Shown: positions 27,107 to 36,782, numbered from the stretch's first letter. The stretch is DNA of 64,000 nt from Terrisporobacter mayombei (GCF_031202285.1 NZ_CP101637.1), one strand, 5' to 3'. Translations and numbers: made by a program. Notes: generated from the sequence alone by a model not told the origin.

Positions 27107-27275
27107 ACAGTTCACATCCTTATTATTCCAATTACTTTGCCCATTGTAACATTACTTTATAAAAAATTCAAATGGCGAAATCTAATATGTATTCTAAATT
27201 TATACTTATACTTTATGATATATTTCAAATAATAATCGTAATTAGCAAAAATTTTTTAAATATTTACTAAAAATA

Positions 27276-27316
27276 AAATAGGAGCTGGATAATCATTACA
27301 TCCATCTCCTATTTTT
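27276..27316 (-). terminator. Terminator of the molybdopterin oxidoreductase gene
   Basis: AAAATAGGAG / CTCCTATTTT arms around a loop that itself pairs (GGAT / ATCC). Confidence 0.65.
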
Positions 27317-27338
27317 ACATCTAATTTTAGTTTACATT

Positions 27339-29267
27339 TTAATATTTATATAATTTCACGAAAGTCTCGTTATAAGTTACTTGACCGCCTATATCTGATA
27401 TACCTGATTTTATTATCCAGTTGGGATTTCCATGCTTTTTCCAGAAACCTGCATACATCATAACTACATCATCGCAAATAGAATCATCAATTTGTATTAA
27501 AACTTCTATTTTTCCTTCACTTGATTCCATATTTATCAGATTATCTTGATAAAATTTATATTTAGATGCCATCTTCTTATTAATAAATGCTTTGGCTTTG
27601 TTTTCGTAGTCCATATAATGCTGACTAAATAATGATTCATTTCCATGATTTGTTAATAACCTAAAGTTGTATTCTTCATCTACTTTATTAACGTTTAAGG
27701 CATTTTCATTTATAAATATTTCGAACTTTCCCGACTCAGTTTTAAATTTTTTATCTTCCCAAGCTATATATTCATGTATTGTAAAATAGTTTTTTGCAAG
27801 ATAATCTAAGCTTATATCTTTATTTATATTTCTTAGCGGTTCTATCACTTTCTCCAAATACTGTCTTTTGTCAACATAAGGATAATTAGTAAGATTTAAT
27901 TTTCTAGCTACTTCTTGGAAAAAATAATACTCGTCCATAAAATTATTTTCTGGTTCCAATGCTTTTTCAATATATGTTAAATAAGGATTAGTCATAGAAC
28001 TATATAACAAATCTTCACTTTCGAAAACACTTGTTACAGGAATAAATAAATCACAACTCTCTGCTGTATCAGTTAAAAATAAATCAAAGCATACCTTAAA
28101 TTCAATTTTGGACATAGCTTTTTCTAATTTTTTTAACTGAGGTAGTTGATTTAAAAGATTGCTCTTTGTTATTACTGCCATTTTAATATTCTTTTCTTCA
28201 ATAAAATCACTTATCTTACTTACATAAAAAAATTCATCATCTGCATGTTTATAACTAAGGTAAGGATCTGTGTTTAATACATCTGGATAAACTCTATTTG
28301 CATAATTCACTCCTCCACCACTGTATCCTATTTGACCAGTTATAGCTCCTAATGTATTTATATATCCAATAGTACTTCCACCATAATTATATTTTTGCAT
28401 ACCATATCCTTGTAAAATAGTCGAATACGTTTCTACATATTTTTTTACTATAAAATCTAGGTGGGGTAAAGTTACTCCACACATTTTGCATAAATTTCTT
28501 AAGCTCAACTTATCTAAATAAGCTTTGTATTCATCAAAGTTTTTCACATATTTATTTATATAATCTTCATTATGCAAGTTTAATTCAATTATTCGTTTTG
28601 CCATAGCCAAAGCTAAAGCTCCATCGCCACCAGGTTTTATACTTAAATGAAAATCAGCTTGCTTTGCTGTAGGTGTAAGGATTGGATCAATAACGATAAC
28701 ATAAGCGCCTGATTTTTGAGCTACTTTGATCATATTCATTGTATGTATTGTTGTATTAGCTGGATTTTTTCCCCATACTATAATAGTTTTACTATTTAAC
28801 ATATCTTCCAATGAATGACTTTTCACATCTCCAAAATTTCTTTTTTGAGCCTCTATTCCTGCACTCCAGCAAGGCCCACCTTTTTGTTTACAACTGCCTC
28901 CAAAAAAATTAAAAAATATCTCTCCAATACTTTTAAGAAGACTTCCACTTCCATATTGTTCATAATATATGAAGGATTTTGATCCATAGTTTTCTTTATA
29001 ATGATTTAACTTTTTTGCCATAATATCTATAGCTTCTTCAAAAGTTATTTCTTCCCATTTATGATTAACCTTTAATAAAGGTTTATATTGTCTATTTAGA
29101 TGATTATGTCTTTTAACATGCTTTAGCCCCTTTTTACAAATAAATCCTTTAGTGTATGGATGGCACTTGTCCCCTTCTATTTTTACAATATTGTTGTCTT
29201 CAGTATATACATTGAATTTGCATGCATCATAGCAATCTAATGTACAACCTCCACTTAAAACTTTCAT
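27339..29267 (-). CDS. Molybdopterin-dependent oxidoreductase, stand-alone
   Basis: 642 residues. [4Fe-4S] motif near the N-terminus: GGCTLDCYDACKFNVY with the fourth cysteine in GFICKKG. Then the Mo-bisPGD domains: WGKNPANTTIHTMNMI, VIVIDPILTPTAKQADFHL, IKPGGDGALALAMAK, GYGMQKYNYGGST, VTSVFESEDLL and the C-terminal NHGNESLFSQHYMDY. No twin-arginine leader, so cytoplasmic. No electron-transfer partner or cofactor genes in the window. Substrate unknown; the layout is that of the small anaerobic formate-dehydrogenase/DMSO-reductase-like group seen in Clostridia. Confidence 0.85.
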   Translation of the reverse strand: MKVLSGGCTLDCYDACKFNVYTEDNNIVKIEGDKCHPYTKGFICKKGLKHVKRHNHLNRQYKPLLKVNHKWEEITFEEAIDIMAKKLNHYKENYGSKSFIYYEQYGSGSLLKSIGEIFFNFFGGSCKQKGGPCWSAGIEAQKRNFGDVKSHSLEDMLNSKTIIVWGKNPANTTIHTMNMIKVAQKSGAYVIVIDPILTPTAKQADFHLSIKPGGDGALALAMAKRIIELNLHNEDYINKYVKNFDEYKAYLDKLSLRNLCKMCGVTLPHLDFIVKKYVETYSTILQGYGMQKYNYGGSTIGYINTLGAITGQIGYSGGGVNYANRVYPDVLNTDPYLSYKHADDEFFYVSKISDFIEEKNIKMAVITKSNLLNQLPQLKKLEKAMSKIEFKVCFDLFLTDTAESCDLFIPVTSVFESEDLLYSSMTNPYLTYIEKALEPENNFMDEYYFFQEVARKLNLTNYPYVDKRQYLEKVIEPLRNINKDISLDYLAKNYFTIHEYIAWEDKKFKTESGKFEIFINENALNVNKVDEEYNFRLLTNHGNESLFSQHYMDYENKAKAFINKKMASKYKFYQDNLINMESSEGKIEVLIQIDDSICDDVVMMYAGFWKKHGNPNWIIKSGISDIGGQVTYNETFVKLYKY

Positions 29268-29434
29268 CTCATCACCCTCATTTTACCTAGAAATATTTTA
29301 TATACAAATACAACCTCATCCAAGGAATATATATCTTCTACTTTGTGGATTCTCTACTTTGTATTCTTAACACAACTTTAGTTGTTCACATACAGTATAT
29401 CAAAATAATAAAAGAAGTGGTGAATTGTTTTTAG

Positions 29435-29483
29435 TTTCACAATAAAAGCTCATTTAAAATAGTAATGAGCTTTTATTGTGAAA
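29435..29483. terminator. Long perfect hairpin terminator
   Basis: 20-base perfect arms (29435-29454 and 29464-29483) separated by 9 bases, with T-runs on both sides. It lies between the 5' end of the Mo enzyme gene and the disrupted gene at 29564. Confidence 0.7.
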
Positions 29484-29563
29484 AATAATTTTTAATTTTT
29501 AACCTTAAAACTTCGTAAGTTTACTTATAAATTTTAGCTTTGTTTATTTTATCTATTTTATTT

Positions 29564-29999
29564 TTATACCTTAATTACAAAAAAATCAACGCTATCCTTG
29601 TTGTTTATTATTAATAGTTTCAAGGTATAATCATTATAATTTAATTCTGTTGAAAACTCATTTTCTCCCCATAATCTTCCCTTTACTGTCTCTATATCTA
29701 TTATATCGCCATTGGTATTAAACACTTTTACTTCTATTAAAGTTTTAATACTATCTTCTTTAAATATCTTTTAATTTATTTTTACTAATATTAACATATA
29801 AAATATCATTTTTAACTGTTCCAGCATATTCATATACCTTATTTGCAGTATTGTCTTCAATCATTAAATTTATTAACACATTTTTATTACAGTAAATATT
29901 ATACATGGAATATAATTTAACACTAATAGTTAACTTATCATAATTATAAAAAACATTTTCCATTTGTGGAGAAATTAATGGTTTATTATAAAAATCCAT
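29564..29999 (-). pseudogene. Frameshifted gene for an unknown beta-rich protein
   Basis: Good start (GGGAGGG before ATG 29999). The first frame reads 79 residues and stops after ISKNKLKDI. One base earlier in an A-run, the other frame continues FKEDSIKTLIEVKVFNTNG to VDFFVIKV and a TAA at 29564. Total length is 145 codons plus one base, so a single extra base in AAAA explains it. Could be a real lesion or a homopolymer error. No family recognised. Confidence 0.6.
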
Positions 30000-30094
30000 A
30001 AAATTCCCTCCCTTTTAAATTCTTAATTTATAATATGATAAACAAATATTTCAGCACCTTATATGAAATATATAATTTAATTCAATTTATTATA

Positions 30095-30478
30095 TTATGC
30101 AGTTATTTCAATTTGATTATTTTCAGGCCCAAGTATGCAACTTTCATAATAACCATCTCCTGTTGTACGTGGTCCACTTATCACTTCATATCCTGCTTTT
30201 TTTAGATCTTTTGTTAACTTATCTACCTTTTTCTTACTTCCCACACTAAAAGCCAAGTGAATATATCCACTTTGCGTAAGTGATTTTTCTATTGCTTCCA
30301 CCTCGGGACGTGTCATTATCTCAAGTTTAGTATTGTCATCAAATGTTAAAAAATATGTTTGAAGTCCTGTTAAAAAGTTATGATATCTTTTATCTATTTT
30401 TGCTCCGAAAAACTTAGTATAAAAATCCTTTGTATTTTCCAAATCATTTACATACATTGCTACATGTTCTATTCTCAT
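30095..30478 (-). CDS. VOC (glyoxalase/bleomycin resistance) family protein
   Basis: 127 residues, one VOC unit: MRIEHVAMYVNDLENTKDFYTK start, second strand set GYIHLAFSVGS, and end GPENNQIEIT. Candidate metal ligands: His5, the Glu of LEIMTRP, His in YIHLAF and the last Glu. Follows the ROK regulator by 33 bases, so both are probably one transcript. Confidence 0.85.
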   Translation of the reverse strand: MRIEHVAMYVNDLENTKDFYTKFFGAKIDKRYHNFLTGLQTYFLTFDDNTKLEIMTRPEVEAIEKSLTQSGYIHLAFSVGSKKKVDKLTKDLKKAGYEVISGPRTTGDGYYESCILGPENNQIEITA

Positions 30479-30511
30479 TTTATTCTCTCCTATTTTATAA
30501 GTATATTTGAT

Positions 30512-31525
30512 TTATATAATTGTCTTTTTTGTTATTGTAAGATTAGATTTTAATGAATCCTTACATAATAAATTTATGCCCCACATAATGTATTCAATAA
30601 GATCATGTATTTTAATTAGCTCTGGTAATTCTTCTTTATTAAATATATTATTTAGATTTTCTTTAATATTTGAGTAATCATCTACAATTGTAGAACAAAT
30701 ACCAATAACCTGAGGGTTTAGCATAGCTATAATAGACTGAGTATATCTAGTAATTAACTCTTCATGACCCTCCTTAGAATTTAAAAGTATTTCCATATTA
30801 TCTGTAAGGTCAATTGGTAAATATTGAACCTCACCAGCCAAGTTATTCATCCCTTTAAGCATTCTTCCATTTACTATAATCCCTACACCTGCGCAATGAT
30901 TGGCTGGCTGGAACAATAAACAAATATCTTCGTAATTTTCTTGATCTAAATAAAATCCAATTGCTGCTGTATTAACATCATTGCCAAAAATAATCTTTTG
31001 CTCGTATTTTTCCTTTAGTAACTGTATAATATTAATTTCATTAAAATCATCTATTCCCGTAGATATTACATTTTCATCTTTTATAATCCCAGGGATACTT
31101 ACACCTATAACTTTAATATTTTCTACTTTTTCTAAAACACTATCTAAAATTTCATAAATATCTTCAATTGAAATTTTAGGTTTAGCAATTCTATTTTCCA
31201 TTAAAATCTCATCTTTTAAATTGTAAACTCTATAAACAAGATGGATTCTATTACTATTTTTAAATATAGATAAACATAGATTTTTAGAATAATTACTATT
31301 TAATTCATAATGTTTTGAGGGTCTTCCTCCTGTAGATTTAGCATATCCAGATTCAATAACCTGATCACTTTTTAATAAATCACCTACAATATTATTAACA
31401 CTACCAAGAGACAATCCTGTCAAAATTGATAATTCGTTTTTTGTACATGCATCTCTATTTATCAATGCATTAATTATTTTTTCCTGATTTATTTTTCTTA
31501 AATTTCTTGTATTACTAATGTTCAT
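30512..31525 (-). CDS. ROK family transcriptional regulator (NagC/XylR type)
   Basis: 337 residues: N-terminal winged helix (about 10-75, NQEKIINALINRDACTKNE, LSLGSVNNIVGDLL, STGGRPSK) and a sugar-kinase-like ROK domain (GVSIPGIIKDENVIS, FGNDVNTAAIGFY, GVGIIVNGRMLKG, NLAGEVQYLPI). The ATP-binding DxGxT is missing and the zinc cysteines (CxCGxxGC) are absent, so it should be a regulator without kinase activity. A matching inverted repeat lies at 31581-31613. Confidence 0.85.
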   Translation of the reverse strand: MNISNTRNLRKINQEKIINALINRDACTKNELSILTGLSLGSVNNIVGDLLKSDQVIESGYAKSTGGRPSKHYELNSNYSKNLCLSIFKNSNRIHLVYRVYNLKDEILMENRIAKPKISIEDIYEILDSVLEKVENIKVIGVSIPGIIKDENVISTGIDDFNEINIIQLLKEKYEQKIIFGNDVNTAAIGFYLDQENYEDICLLFQPANHCAGVGIIVNGRMLKGMNNLAGEVQYLPIDLTDNMEILLNSKEGHEELITRYTQSIIAMLNPQVIGICSTIVDDYSNIKENLNNIFNKEELPELIKIHDLIEYIMWGINLLCKDSLKSNLTITKKTII

Positions 31526-31580
31526 TTATTTTCCTCTTTTCAACTGAATAATTATAGTTTTTAATTATTTTAACAATCGT

Positions 31581-31613
31581 TAATACTTTTGATAAGTCTT
31601 ATTAAAAGTATTA
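31581..31613. promoter_or_regulatory. Inverted-repeat operator upstream of ROK gene
   Basis: 16-base arms TAATACTTTTGATAAG and CTTATTAAAAGTATTA, one mismatch, one-base centre. Shares the core CTTATTAAAA with the operator upstream of the other ROK gene (39994-40048). Confidence 0.6.
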
Positions 31614-31752
31614 TAATATATATCTTGCTATAAAGGTAATTTTTATTATAATGTTTTTTTTATACAGTCTTAATTTTATAAGTATCACTTGACTTTAAGT
31701 CAAAATTGAAATACTATCTTTTTATAATACATAGGAATCCGAGGTGTTGATT

Positions 31753-32076
31753 TTGAATAAAGAACTTATTAAAGGTAGTACTGTTACATTAATTTTGAAT
31801 ACTCTTGAAAAAGAGCCCACATATGGTTATGGAATGATTAAAGAAATTGAAAACAAATCTGGTGGAGTATTTCTTTTTAAAGAAGGAACTCTATACCCTA
31901 TTTTGCATGACCTTGAGAAAAACAAATTTATTGAATCATTCTGGGAAAGTGAAAATGGTCGACGTAGAAAATACTATAGAATTACAAAGAAAGGCTTAAC
32001 AGAATTAAAAAAACGTGAAAATGAATGGGAAGTATTTAGTAAAACAATGAATCTGGTATTAGGGAGGCAATATTAA
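31753..32076 (+). CDS. PadR family transcriptional regulator
   Basis: 107 residues. PadR hallmarks: LILNTLEKEPTYGYGMIKEI, LFKEGTLYPILHDLEKN and GRRRKYYRITKKGL. Start TTG at 31753, six bases after GAGGTG. Its stop overlaps the ATG of the next gene (TAATG), so they are coupled. Typically represses the adjacent membrane-protein gene; ligand unknown. Confidence 0.9.
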   Translation: MNKELIKGSTVTLILNTLEKEPTYGYGMIKEIENKSGGVFLFKEGTLYPILHDLEKNKFIESFWESENGRRRKYYRITKKGLTELKKRENEWEVFSKTMNLVLGRQY

Positions 32077-33008
32077 TGGCTACAGAAAATAATACTATTG
32101 AAAACTTTCTACAATCTGCATGTAGATTTATTTCCACAGAAGAAAAAGCCCAAGATATGAAAGATGAACTTAAAGATCATATTTATAGTTATATTGAAGA
32201 ATATACAGAAGATGGTATGAGTAGTAATGCTGCCACAACTATGGCTTTAAAACAAATGGGGGATCCTTATGTTTTAAGTAAAATTTATAAGGATAAAATT
32301 TATAAGTATAATAAGTTATTTAGAATTTTTTCACTAATAATAATTACATCCATATTTATACTTACAGACTTTGCTTATATTTCTTTAAATAGTTATAATA
32401 ATTTTCAAATATTTCTATGCTCATCTTTTACTCTACTTATTTCTTTACAAAGTATATTTGAAATTGTAGATTTTATAAGAATTATTAAAAAAGATCGTGA
32501 GCTTTCCAAAGAAGAACCTCTTTTTTATATTCAATCCTATAAAGAATCTATTTGGGATGAAAAAGCTATGAAGTATGTTCAAATTTGTTTATTTGGATTT
32601 TGTCTTATACTTTTTCTCTCTCTTATAGATAAATTTAATACTATTGAATCACCAGAAGTATTTTCTTCTTCTTTAGTAACCATAAATAGCATAAGTTTCA
32701 CTTTGCTTGTGGTAATGAGCGTATCAATATTTAACCCTAAGAGAAAAAGTGCAATTGTATATAATGAAGGTATACTTATGTTTAATTCATTTGTTCCCTT
32801 TTCCAGTATGAATGGATATATGTGGTCAAAGGAAAATATAAATGGAAAAGCTTGTTATAGTCTTGCATTTTCAACTAAAAAAACATCTATATTTAAAAAG
32901 TCATCTTTGATTTCCAATGACAGAGCTTCTATAAAAGTTAGTTATTCTCAAATTACTTTATTAAATGAACTGTTTAAAAGTAATAATATAGATGAGATTA
33001 ATAGTTAA
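32076..33008 (+). CDS. PadR-associated membrane protein with permease-prefix-like N-terminus
   Basis: 310 residues. N-terminal soluble part (1-80) with EEKAQDMKDELKDHIYSYIE and ALKQMGDPYVLSK, the pattern of the prefix domain coupled to PadR regulators in Firmicutes. Then about five membrane helices and a C-terminal soluble beta-rich piece (VYNEGILMFNSFVPFSSM). Forms an operon with the PadR gene. Role unknown. Confidence 0.72.
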   Translation: MATENNTIENFLQSACRFISTEEKAQDMKDELKDHIYSYIEEYTEDGMSSNAATTMALKQMGDPYVLSKIYKDKIYKYNKLFRIFSLIIITSIFILTDFAYISLNSYNNFQIFLCSSFTLLISLQSIFEIVDFIRIIKKDRELSKEEPLFYIQSYKESIWDEKAMKYVQICLFGFCLILFLSLIDKFNTIESPEVFSSSLVTINSISFTLLVVMSVSIFNPKRKSAIVYNEGILMFNSFVPFSSMNGYMWSKENINGKACYSLAFSTKKTSIFKKSSLISNDRASIKVSYSQITLLNELFKSNNIDEINS

Positions 33009-33077
33009 AAATAAGTAATATAAAATTTTATGAAGAAATGAATAACCCCATGTTTCTCATATTCAATGAAGGTAATT

Positions 33078-33585
33078 ATGAATTTTTTAATATCAATAAT
33101 AGTTGCAATATTGCTGGCAGCTTTTGGTCGCAACTTTATCAGCCTGGTTTATAACTACTATTCTTCCTATTTTAATAAAAAGTACTTTTTCTACCTCTAT
33201 TTTTATTATTGTTATGTACACAGGGGCTTTTAGAAATGAAAGTAAGTTAATTAAGTATTTAATGCCTATTAGAGCCGAGTTATCAATTATAGCAGGTATA
33301 CTTACTCTAGCTCACAATATAAGCTTTGGTAGAAATCACTTTGTAAATCTTTTTACTGCACCAGAAACTATGTCAACTAATATGAAGACTGCTGCTGGTG
33401 TGAGTATAATATTAATTGCAATAATGGTTCCTGTTGCTCTTTCAGATGACACTAATTGCATAATAAACGTTGCGGCTTATAGTGTTGTATTTATAACTTA
33501 TGCTGTAATGCGTATTTCTAAGTTTTTAACTAAGAAGTTATTATATAAATCAAAACAAGGTTCTACAATGGCAACTGCAAACTAA
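33078..33585 (+). pseudogene. Decayed ferric-reductase-like membrane protein
   Basis: A start at 33078 reads MNFLISIIVAILLAAFG, then the hydrophobic frame continues one base off as LVATLSAWFITTILPILI. The middle (MPIRAELSIIAGILTLAHNISFG) resembles the heme-ligand helices of ferric-reductase-like transmembrane proteins. After VPVALS the expected next histidine-bearing helix is missing and the sequence jumps to INVAAYSVVFITYAVMRI. I read an N-terminal frameshift/deletion plus an internal deletion. Confidence 0.5.
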
Positions 33586-33636
33586 AAAAAAGTTGTAGAT
33601 AGTTTATTATAATAACTATCTACAACTTTTTTATTT
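33586..33636 (+). terminator. Bidirectional terminator
   Basis: AAAAAGTTGTAGATAGTT / AACTATCTACAACTTTTTT; convergent genes on both sides. Confidence 0.85.
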
Positions 33637-33642
33637 AATATG

Positions 33643-34414
33643 TTAGATGCTAGTTTTATTTATAAAAATATTAAACTCATTTAGCAAAAATTTTAATTCA
33701 TCTTCGTTATAGTAAAAATGCCCTGATTTTTCTAAGTTTATAATTTTATAATCATTCTGTAATTTATTATTATAAGCTTTTAAACTTCTGTGACTAACAA
33801 GTTCATCACTTTTACAGTTAACAATTAAAGTTGGTATTTCTATATTTTTAAGTTTTTTTCTACTTAATGTTATTAAATTAAACAAGTCCACATATCTAGG
33901 TATCCAAGTAAAATAAGTTAAAGGCGAGCATCTATCAACACTAAAAGCTTTTTGTGCACGGTTTTACTAAAATGTCTTCTTCTCTAATCCTTCCTAAAGC
34001 TACTTTTATGCTACTAATCATCATATTAAATTTAACAAAAACTTTAAGAGGTGCTGATATTAATACAAGACCTTTTATTTTATTTTTATATTTTAAAGTA
34101 AATAATAGTGATATTAATGACCCCATGGAATGCCCTACTAATATGATATTTTCATATTTATCTTTATGTTTTAATATTTCTTTTTCAACTGTATCTAACC
34201 ATTTATTTTTGTTGCTTCTTCCAAAATCTTTCCCACTTTTTCCATGTCCGTCTAATAAAACTGCTGAGTATGAAAAACCTTCTTTATGTACAATTTCTGC
34301 AAATTCTTTAAATTGATTTGGCCCTTCTAGTATTCCGTGAATAAATATAACCATAGTATTTGACTTTTTATTTTCAAAAGCAAAGGATTTGTGTATTTCT
34401 TTTTCTACTACCAT
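33643..34414 (-). pseudogene. Alpha/beta hydrolase (monoacylglycerol-lipase-like), split by a frameshift
   Basis: First part (ATG 34414, GGGAGTG upstream): IFIHGILEGPNQF oxyanion strand, DGHGKSGKDFG, nucleophile elbow LVGHSMGSL. It stops at KPCTKSF near 33941. The other frame continues QKAFSVDRCSPLTYFTWIP, then PTLIVNCKSDELV (acid) and LEKSGHFYYN (histidine), ending at 33643. The span is 257 codons plus one base, so one extra base near 33960 (CC) or a 2-base loss explains it. All catalytic parts survive, so the lesion is recent or an assembly error. Confidence 0.75.
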
Positions 34415-34464
34415 TAAAACACTCCCGAAATTATTATATATTTTACATAGTATGTTACCTTTTA

Positions 34465-34494
34465 AAAGGGTGTATCATTTTTGATACACCCTTT
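34465..34494 (-). terminator. Terminator identical to that at 2551
   Basis: The same 30 bases as 2551-2580, here 21 bases after the stop of the phosphoglycerate-mutase-like gene. Confidence 0.75.
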
Positions 34495-34515
34495 ATATGT
34501 CATTCGTTACAATTA

Positions 34516-35115
34516 TTAATAAGCCAATGCTTCTTCTATCTGATTAAAATCATGACGAATAATTTCAACTAATTTGAACTCTTTATTTTCGTATTCATAT
34601 TTAAATATAGTACAATTAGGTATACCTGTTTTCATTAGTTCATGAGCATCTTCAAAATTTGATAAGAAACATAAAGACGCCAATCCATGAGACACAGCTA
34701 AAACAGTATTGTGGTCTTCTTTTTCAATTATTTCCGTACATGTTTTAAGCATTCTTTCTTTAACTTGTGATAAAGATTCTCCACCATATTGAACAAAGAA
34801 ACTCTCATAATCTTTTTTATCTCTAGGTTTTAAATCTTCACTTTCACCTTCAAATACGCCAAAACTCATTTCTTTTAAACCTTTTAATCTTACATAAGGT
34901 ATACTTCCATTAGTAGCAATTTCCAAAGTGTCACAACATCTTTCTAAAGATGAACTATAGGCATGATCTATATGAATATTTTTTAAATACTCTCCCGCTA
35001 TTTCAGCTTGCTTTTCCCCCAAAGGTGTTAATGGTGAATCACAATGTCCTTGCATTTTTTTTCTTAAATTAAATAAAGTTTGCCCATGGCGCATTAAATA
35101 TAATGTTTTCTTCAT
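34516..35115 (-). CDS. Histidine phosphatase / phosphoglycerate mutase-like protein
   Basis: 199 residues from the ATG at 35115 (AAGGGG seven bases upstream; the ATG at 35121 is too close). RHGQTLFN catalytic histidine motif, MQGHCDSPLTPLGEKQA, SSSLERCCDTLEIA, and the second histidine in VLAVSHGLAS. Cofactor-dependent phosphatase fold; more likely a phosphatase of the GpmB/CobC type than a glycolytic mutase. Substrate unknown. Confidence 0.88.
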   Translation of the reverse strand: MKKTLYLMRHGQTLFNLRKKMQGHCDSPLTPLGEKQAEIAGEYLKNIHIDHAYSSSLERCCDTLEIATNGSIPYVRLKGLKEMSFGVFEGESEDLKPRDKKDYESFFVQYGGESLSQVKERMLKTCTEIIEKEDHNTVLAVSHGLASLCFLSNFEDAHELMKTGIPNCTIFKYEYENKEFKLVEIIRHDFNQIEEALAY

Positions 35116-35406
35116 ATTCATTCCCCTTCTAACTTTTATGATAAATGTATCAAGAACTATGTAATTCTATATACATATGATAATTGTAGCATAAAAATTG
35201 TTAAGGTTAAGTAAATGAGTATTATATGCTTAGTCTAATGGGAAATTACGAAGATACTCCACAAATTTTGCATCCATAAATATCCTCACCAATGATATGT
35301 AGCACTATATAAATCTATAGTTCTTATATCTATGAATCAAGCTAAAGATTTAGGTCCTAGACTTGCATTCCAAGTACTACTATAAAATTACTATTTAAAT
35401 TATTTG

Positions 35407-35838
35407 TTACATTTTAAGATAGCTCTCTTGTAACTTTTTTACACCTTCTAACTCCTTTATACATTCTTTAGCTTCATTGTTATTTATATATAATAAACAA
35501 GATATATCATCATTTTTCTCACTAATTCTAGTAGTTACTCTAACATGATCTTCTAAAACTTTGGTTTCAAATTTGTATATTAAATCAAGGTGACATTCCT
35601 CATTATCTATAATCACATTTACACTGTCTGCTACTATTTCCATATTTACATCTCTTTTTGTATCACTTTGTGATATGTTTCCAAACTTAGTGTATTTATA
35701 TGAATGACCTTTATAATCAAATCTATTACTAGTCTTTATTTGTTCTAGTATGTACTTTCCATCTTCTACCTGATTAACAAAATCATCTTCTTCATAAAAA
35801 TAATATTTCGAAAAATAATCTAATTTATATTTACTCAT
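35407..35838 (-). CDS. Hypothetical protein, 143 residues
   Basis: Cytoplasmic, acidic, no membrane segment; AGGAGGGAAAT before the ATG. Predicted beta-rich middle (VNMEIVADSVNVIIDNEECHLD, LIYKFETKVLED) and a helical end (EAKECIKELEGVKKL). No family recognised. Downstream 285 bases (35122-35406 side) hold only a 15-codon frame at 35230-35277. Confidence 0.65.
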   Translation of the reverse strand: MSKYKLDYFSKYYFYEEDDFVNQVEDGKYILEQIKTSNRFDYKGHSYKYTKFGNISQSDTKRDVNMEIVADSVNVIIDNEECHLDLIYKFETKVLEDHVRVTTRISEKNDDISCLLYINNNEAKECIKELEGVKKLQESYLKM

Positions 35839-35960
35839 ATTTCCCTCCTAAGTATAGTTTAAATTTAGTATCTGCAATTATATAAAGTAAATTCTAACTC
35901 TTTTAATTTCATTTATTATGTTGTATCATAATGTTTATGTTACAAGTTTAGGAGGATATT

Positions 35961-36122
35961 ATGGAAGATACAACAATTTCAATAGAAGAAATGATAGAAT
36001 TTATATATAGTAGATGTGCAGGCAATATTTCTAAGGATGAAATAGAAATGATTTTAGATTTACAAGAAGAATTTTTAGCTTCAAAAGGTTTAATTGAAGT
36101 AGAAGAAGATGAAATATATTAA
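35961..36122 (+). CDS. Small acidic protein, 53 residues
   Basis: ATG after TAGGAGGATATT, reading MEDTTISIEEMIEFIYSRC and ending VEEDEIY. Helical, strongly acidic, one cysteine. Clear ribosome binding site and codon use like its neighbours make it a credible gene. Function unknown. Confidence 0.65.
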   Translation: MEDTTISIEEMIEFIYSRCAGNISKDEIEMILDLQEEFLASKGLIEVEEDEIY

Positions 36123-36198
36123 CTTCTAATTTAAAGTAGTTTAGATTTCTTTCTTATTATTTGATTGATACAATATAATTTTTAACTTGGAGGAGAAA

Positions 36199-36750
36199 AT
36201 GTGTATTATTGAAACTGAAAGATTATTATTGAGAAAAATACAACAAAATGACTACAATGAAATGAAATCAATTTTACAAGATGAAGATTTAATGCTTTTA
36301 GGATGGGGAAAAACTTACTCCGATAAAGAGGTTAAAATTTGGATTGATAAAATCACACAGCAATATGAAGACTTTGGTTATAGTTATTATATAGCAATAG
36401 AAAAAGCAAGTAATTCAGTAATTGGAATAATGGGAATACTACCAATAACAATAAAAGAAGTAAAGTACATTGAAGTTGCTTATATACTAAAAAAGGAATA
36501 TTGGAACAAAGGATATGCCACAGAAGGAATGAAAGCATGTGTGGACTACATATTTAATGTTCTTAATGCTGATAAATATATAGCTCAAGTAATTCCCGAA
36601 AATATTAATTCAATTAAAGTTGCTGAGAAATTAGGAATGAAGGTTATAGATGATTACATGAGAGAACATAACGGAAAAGATGTATTTCATTTAATATATG
36701 CATTAACTAAAGAAGAGTATTTTAAACATAAAAAAGAGAGCTGTTTTTAA
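36199..36750 (+). CDS. GNAT family N-acetyltransferase (RimJ/RimL-like)
   Basis: 183 residues; start ATG at 36199 directly after GGAGGAGAAA (the frame opens with a TTG 12 bases earlier, inside that site). IETERLLLRKIQQNDYNEM start, IEVAYILKKEYWNKGYATEG acetyl-CoA loop (pattern with QxxGxG replaced by NKGYATEG), and NINSIKVAEKLGM. Probably acetylates a protein N-terminus or small amine. Followed by a terminator at 36731-36766. Confidence 0.9.
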   Translation: MCIIETERLLLRKIQQNDYNEMKSILQDEDLMLLGWGKTYSDKEVKIWIDKITQQYEDFGYSYYIAIEKASNSVIGIMGILPITIKEVKYIEVAYILKKEYWNKGYATEGMKACVDYIFNVLNADKYIAQVIPENINSIKVAEKLGMKVIDDYMREHNGKDVFHLIYALTKEEYFKHKKESCF

Positions 36751-36766
36751 TTAGCTCTCTTTTTTA
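36731..36766. terminator. Terminator between acetyltransferase and PIG-L genes
   Basis: AAAAAGAGAGCT / AGCTCTCTTTTTT arms serving convergent genes. Confidence 0.75.
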
Positions 36767-36782
36767 CACTTATATTCTAAAT

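Noticed and set aside
27339..29267. Formate dehydrogenase alpha subunit
   Set aside because: No selenocysteine TGA, partner subunits or cofactor genes seen, so a specific substrate is not claimed.
34516..35115. Glycolytic phosphoglycerate mutase
   Set aside because: Length and motifs fit the broad histidine-phosphatase group; no glycolytic context.
35230..35277. 15-residue frame MDAKFVEYLRNFPLD with a possible RBS
   Set aside because: Too short, no hairpin or coupled gene; perhaps the start of a lost gene.
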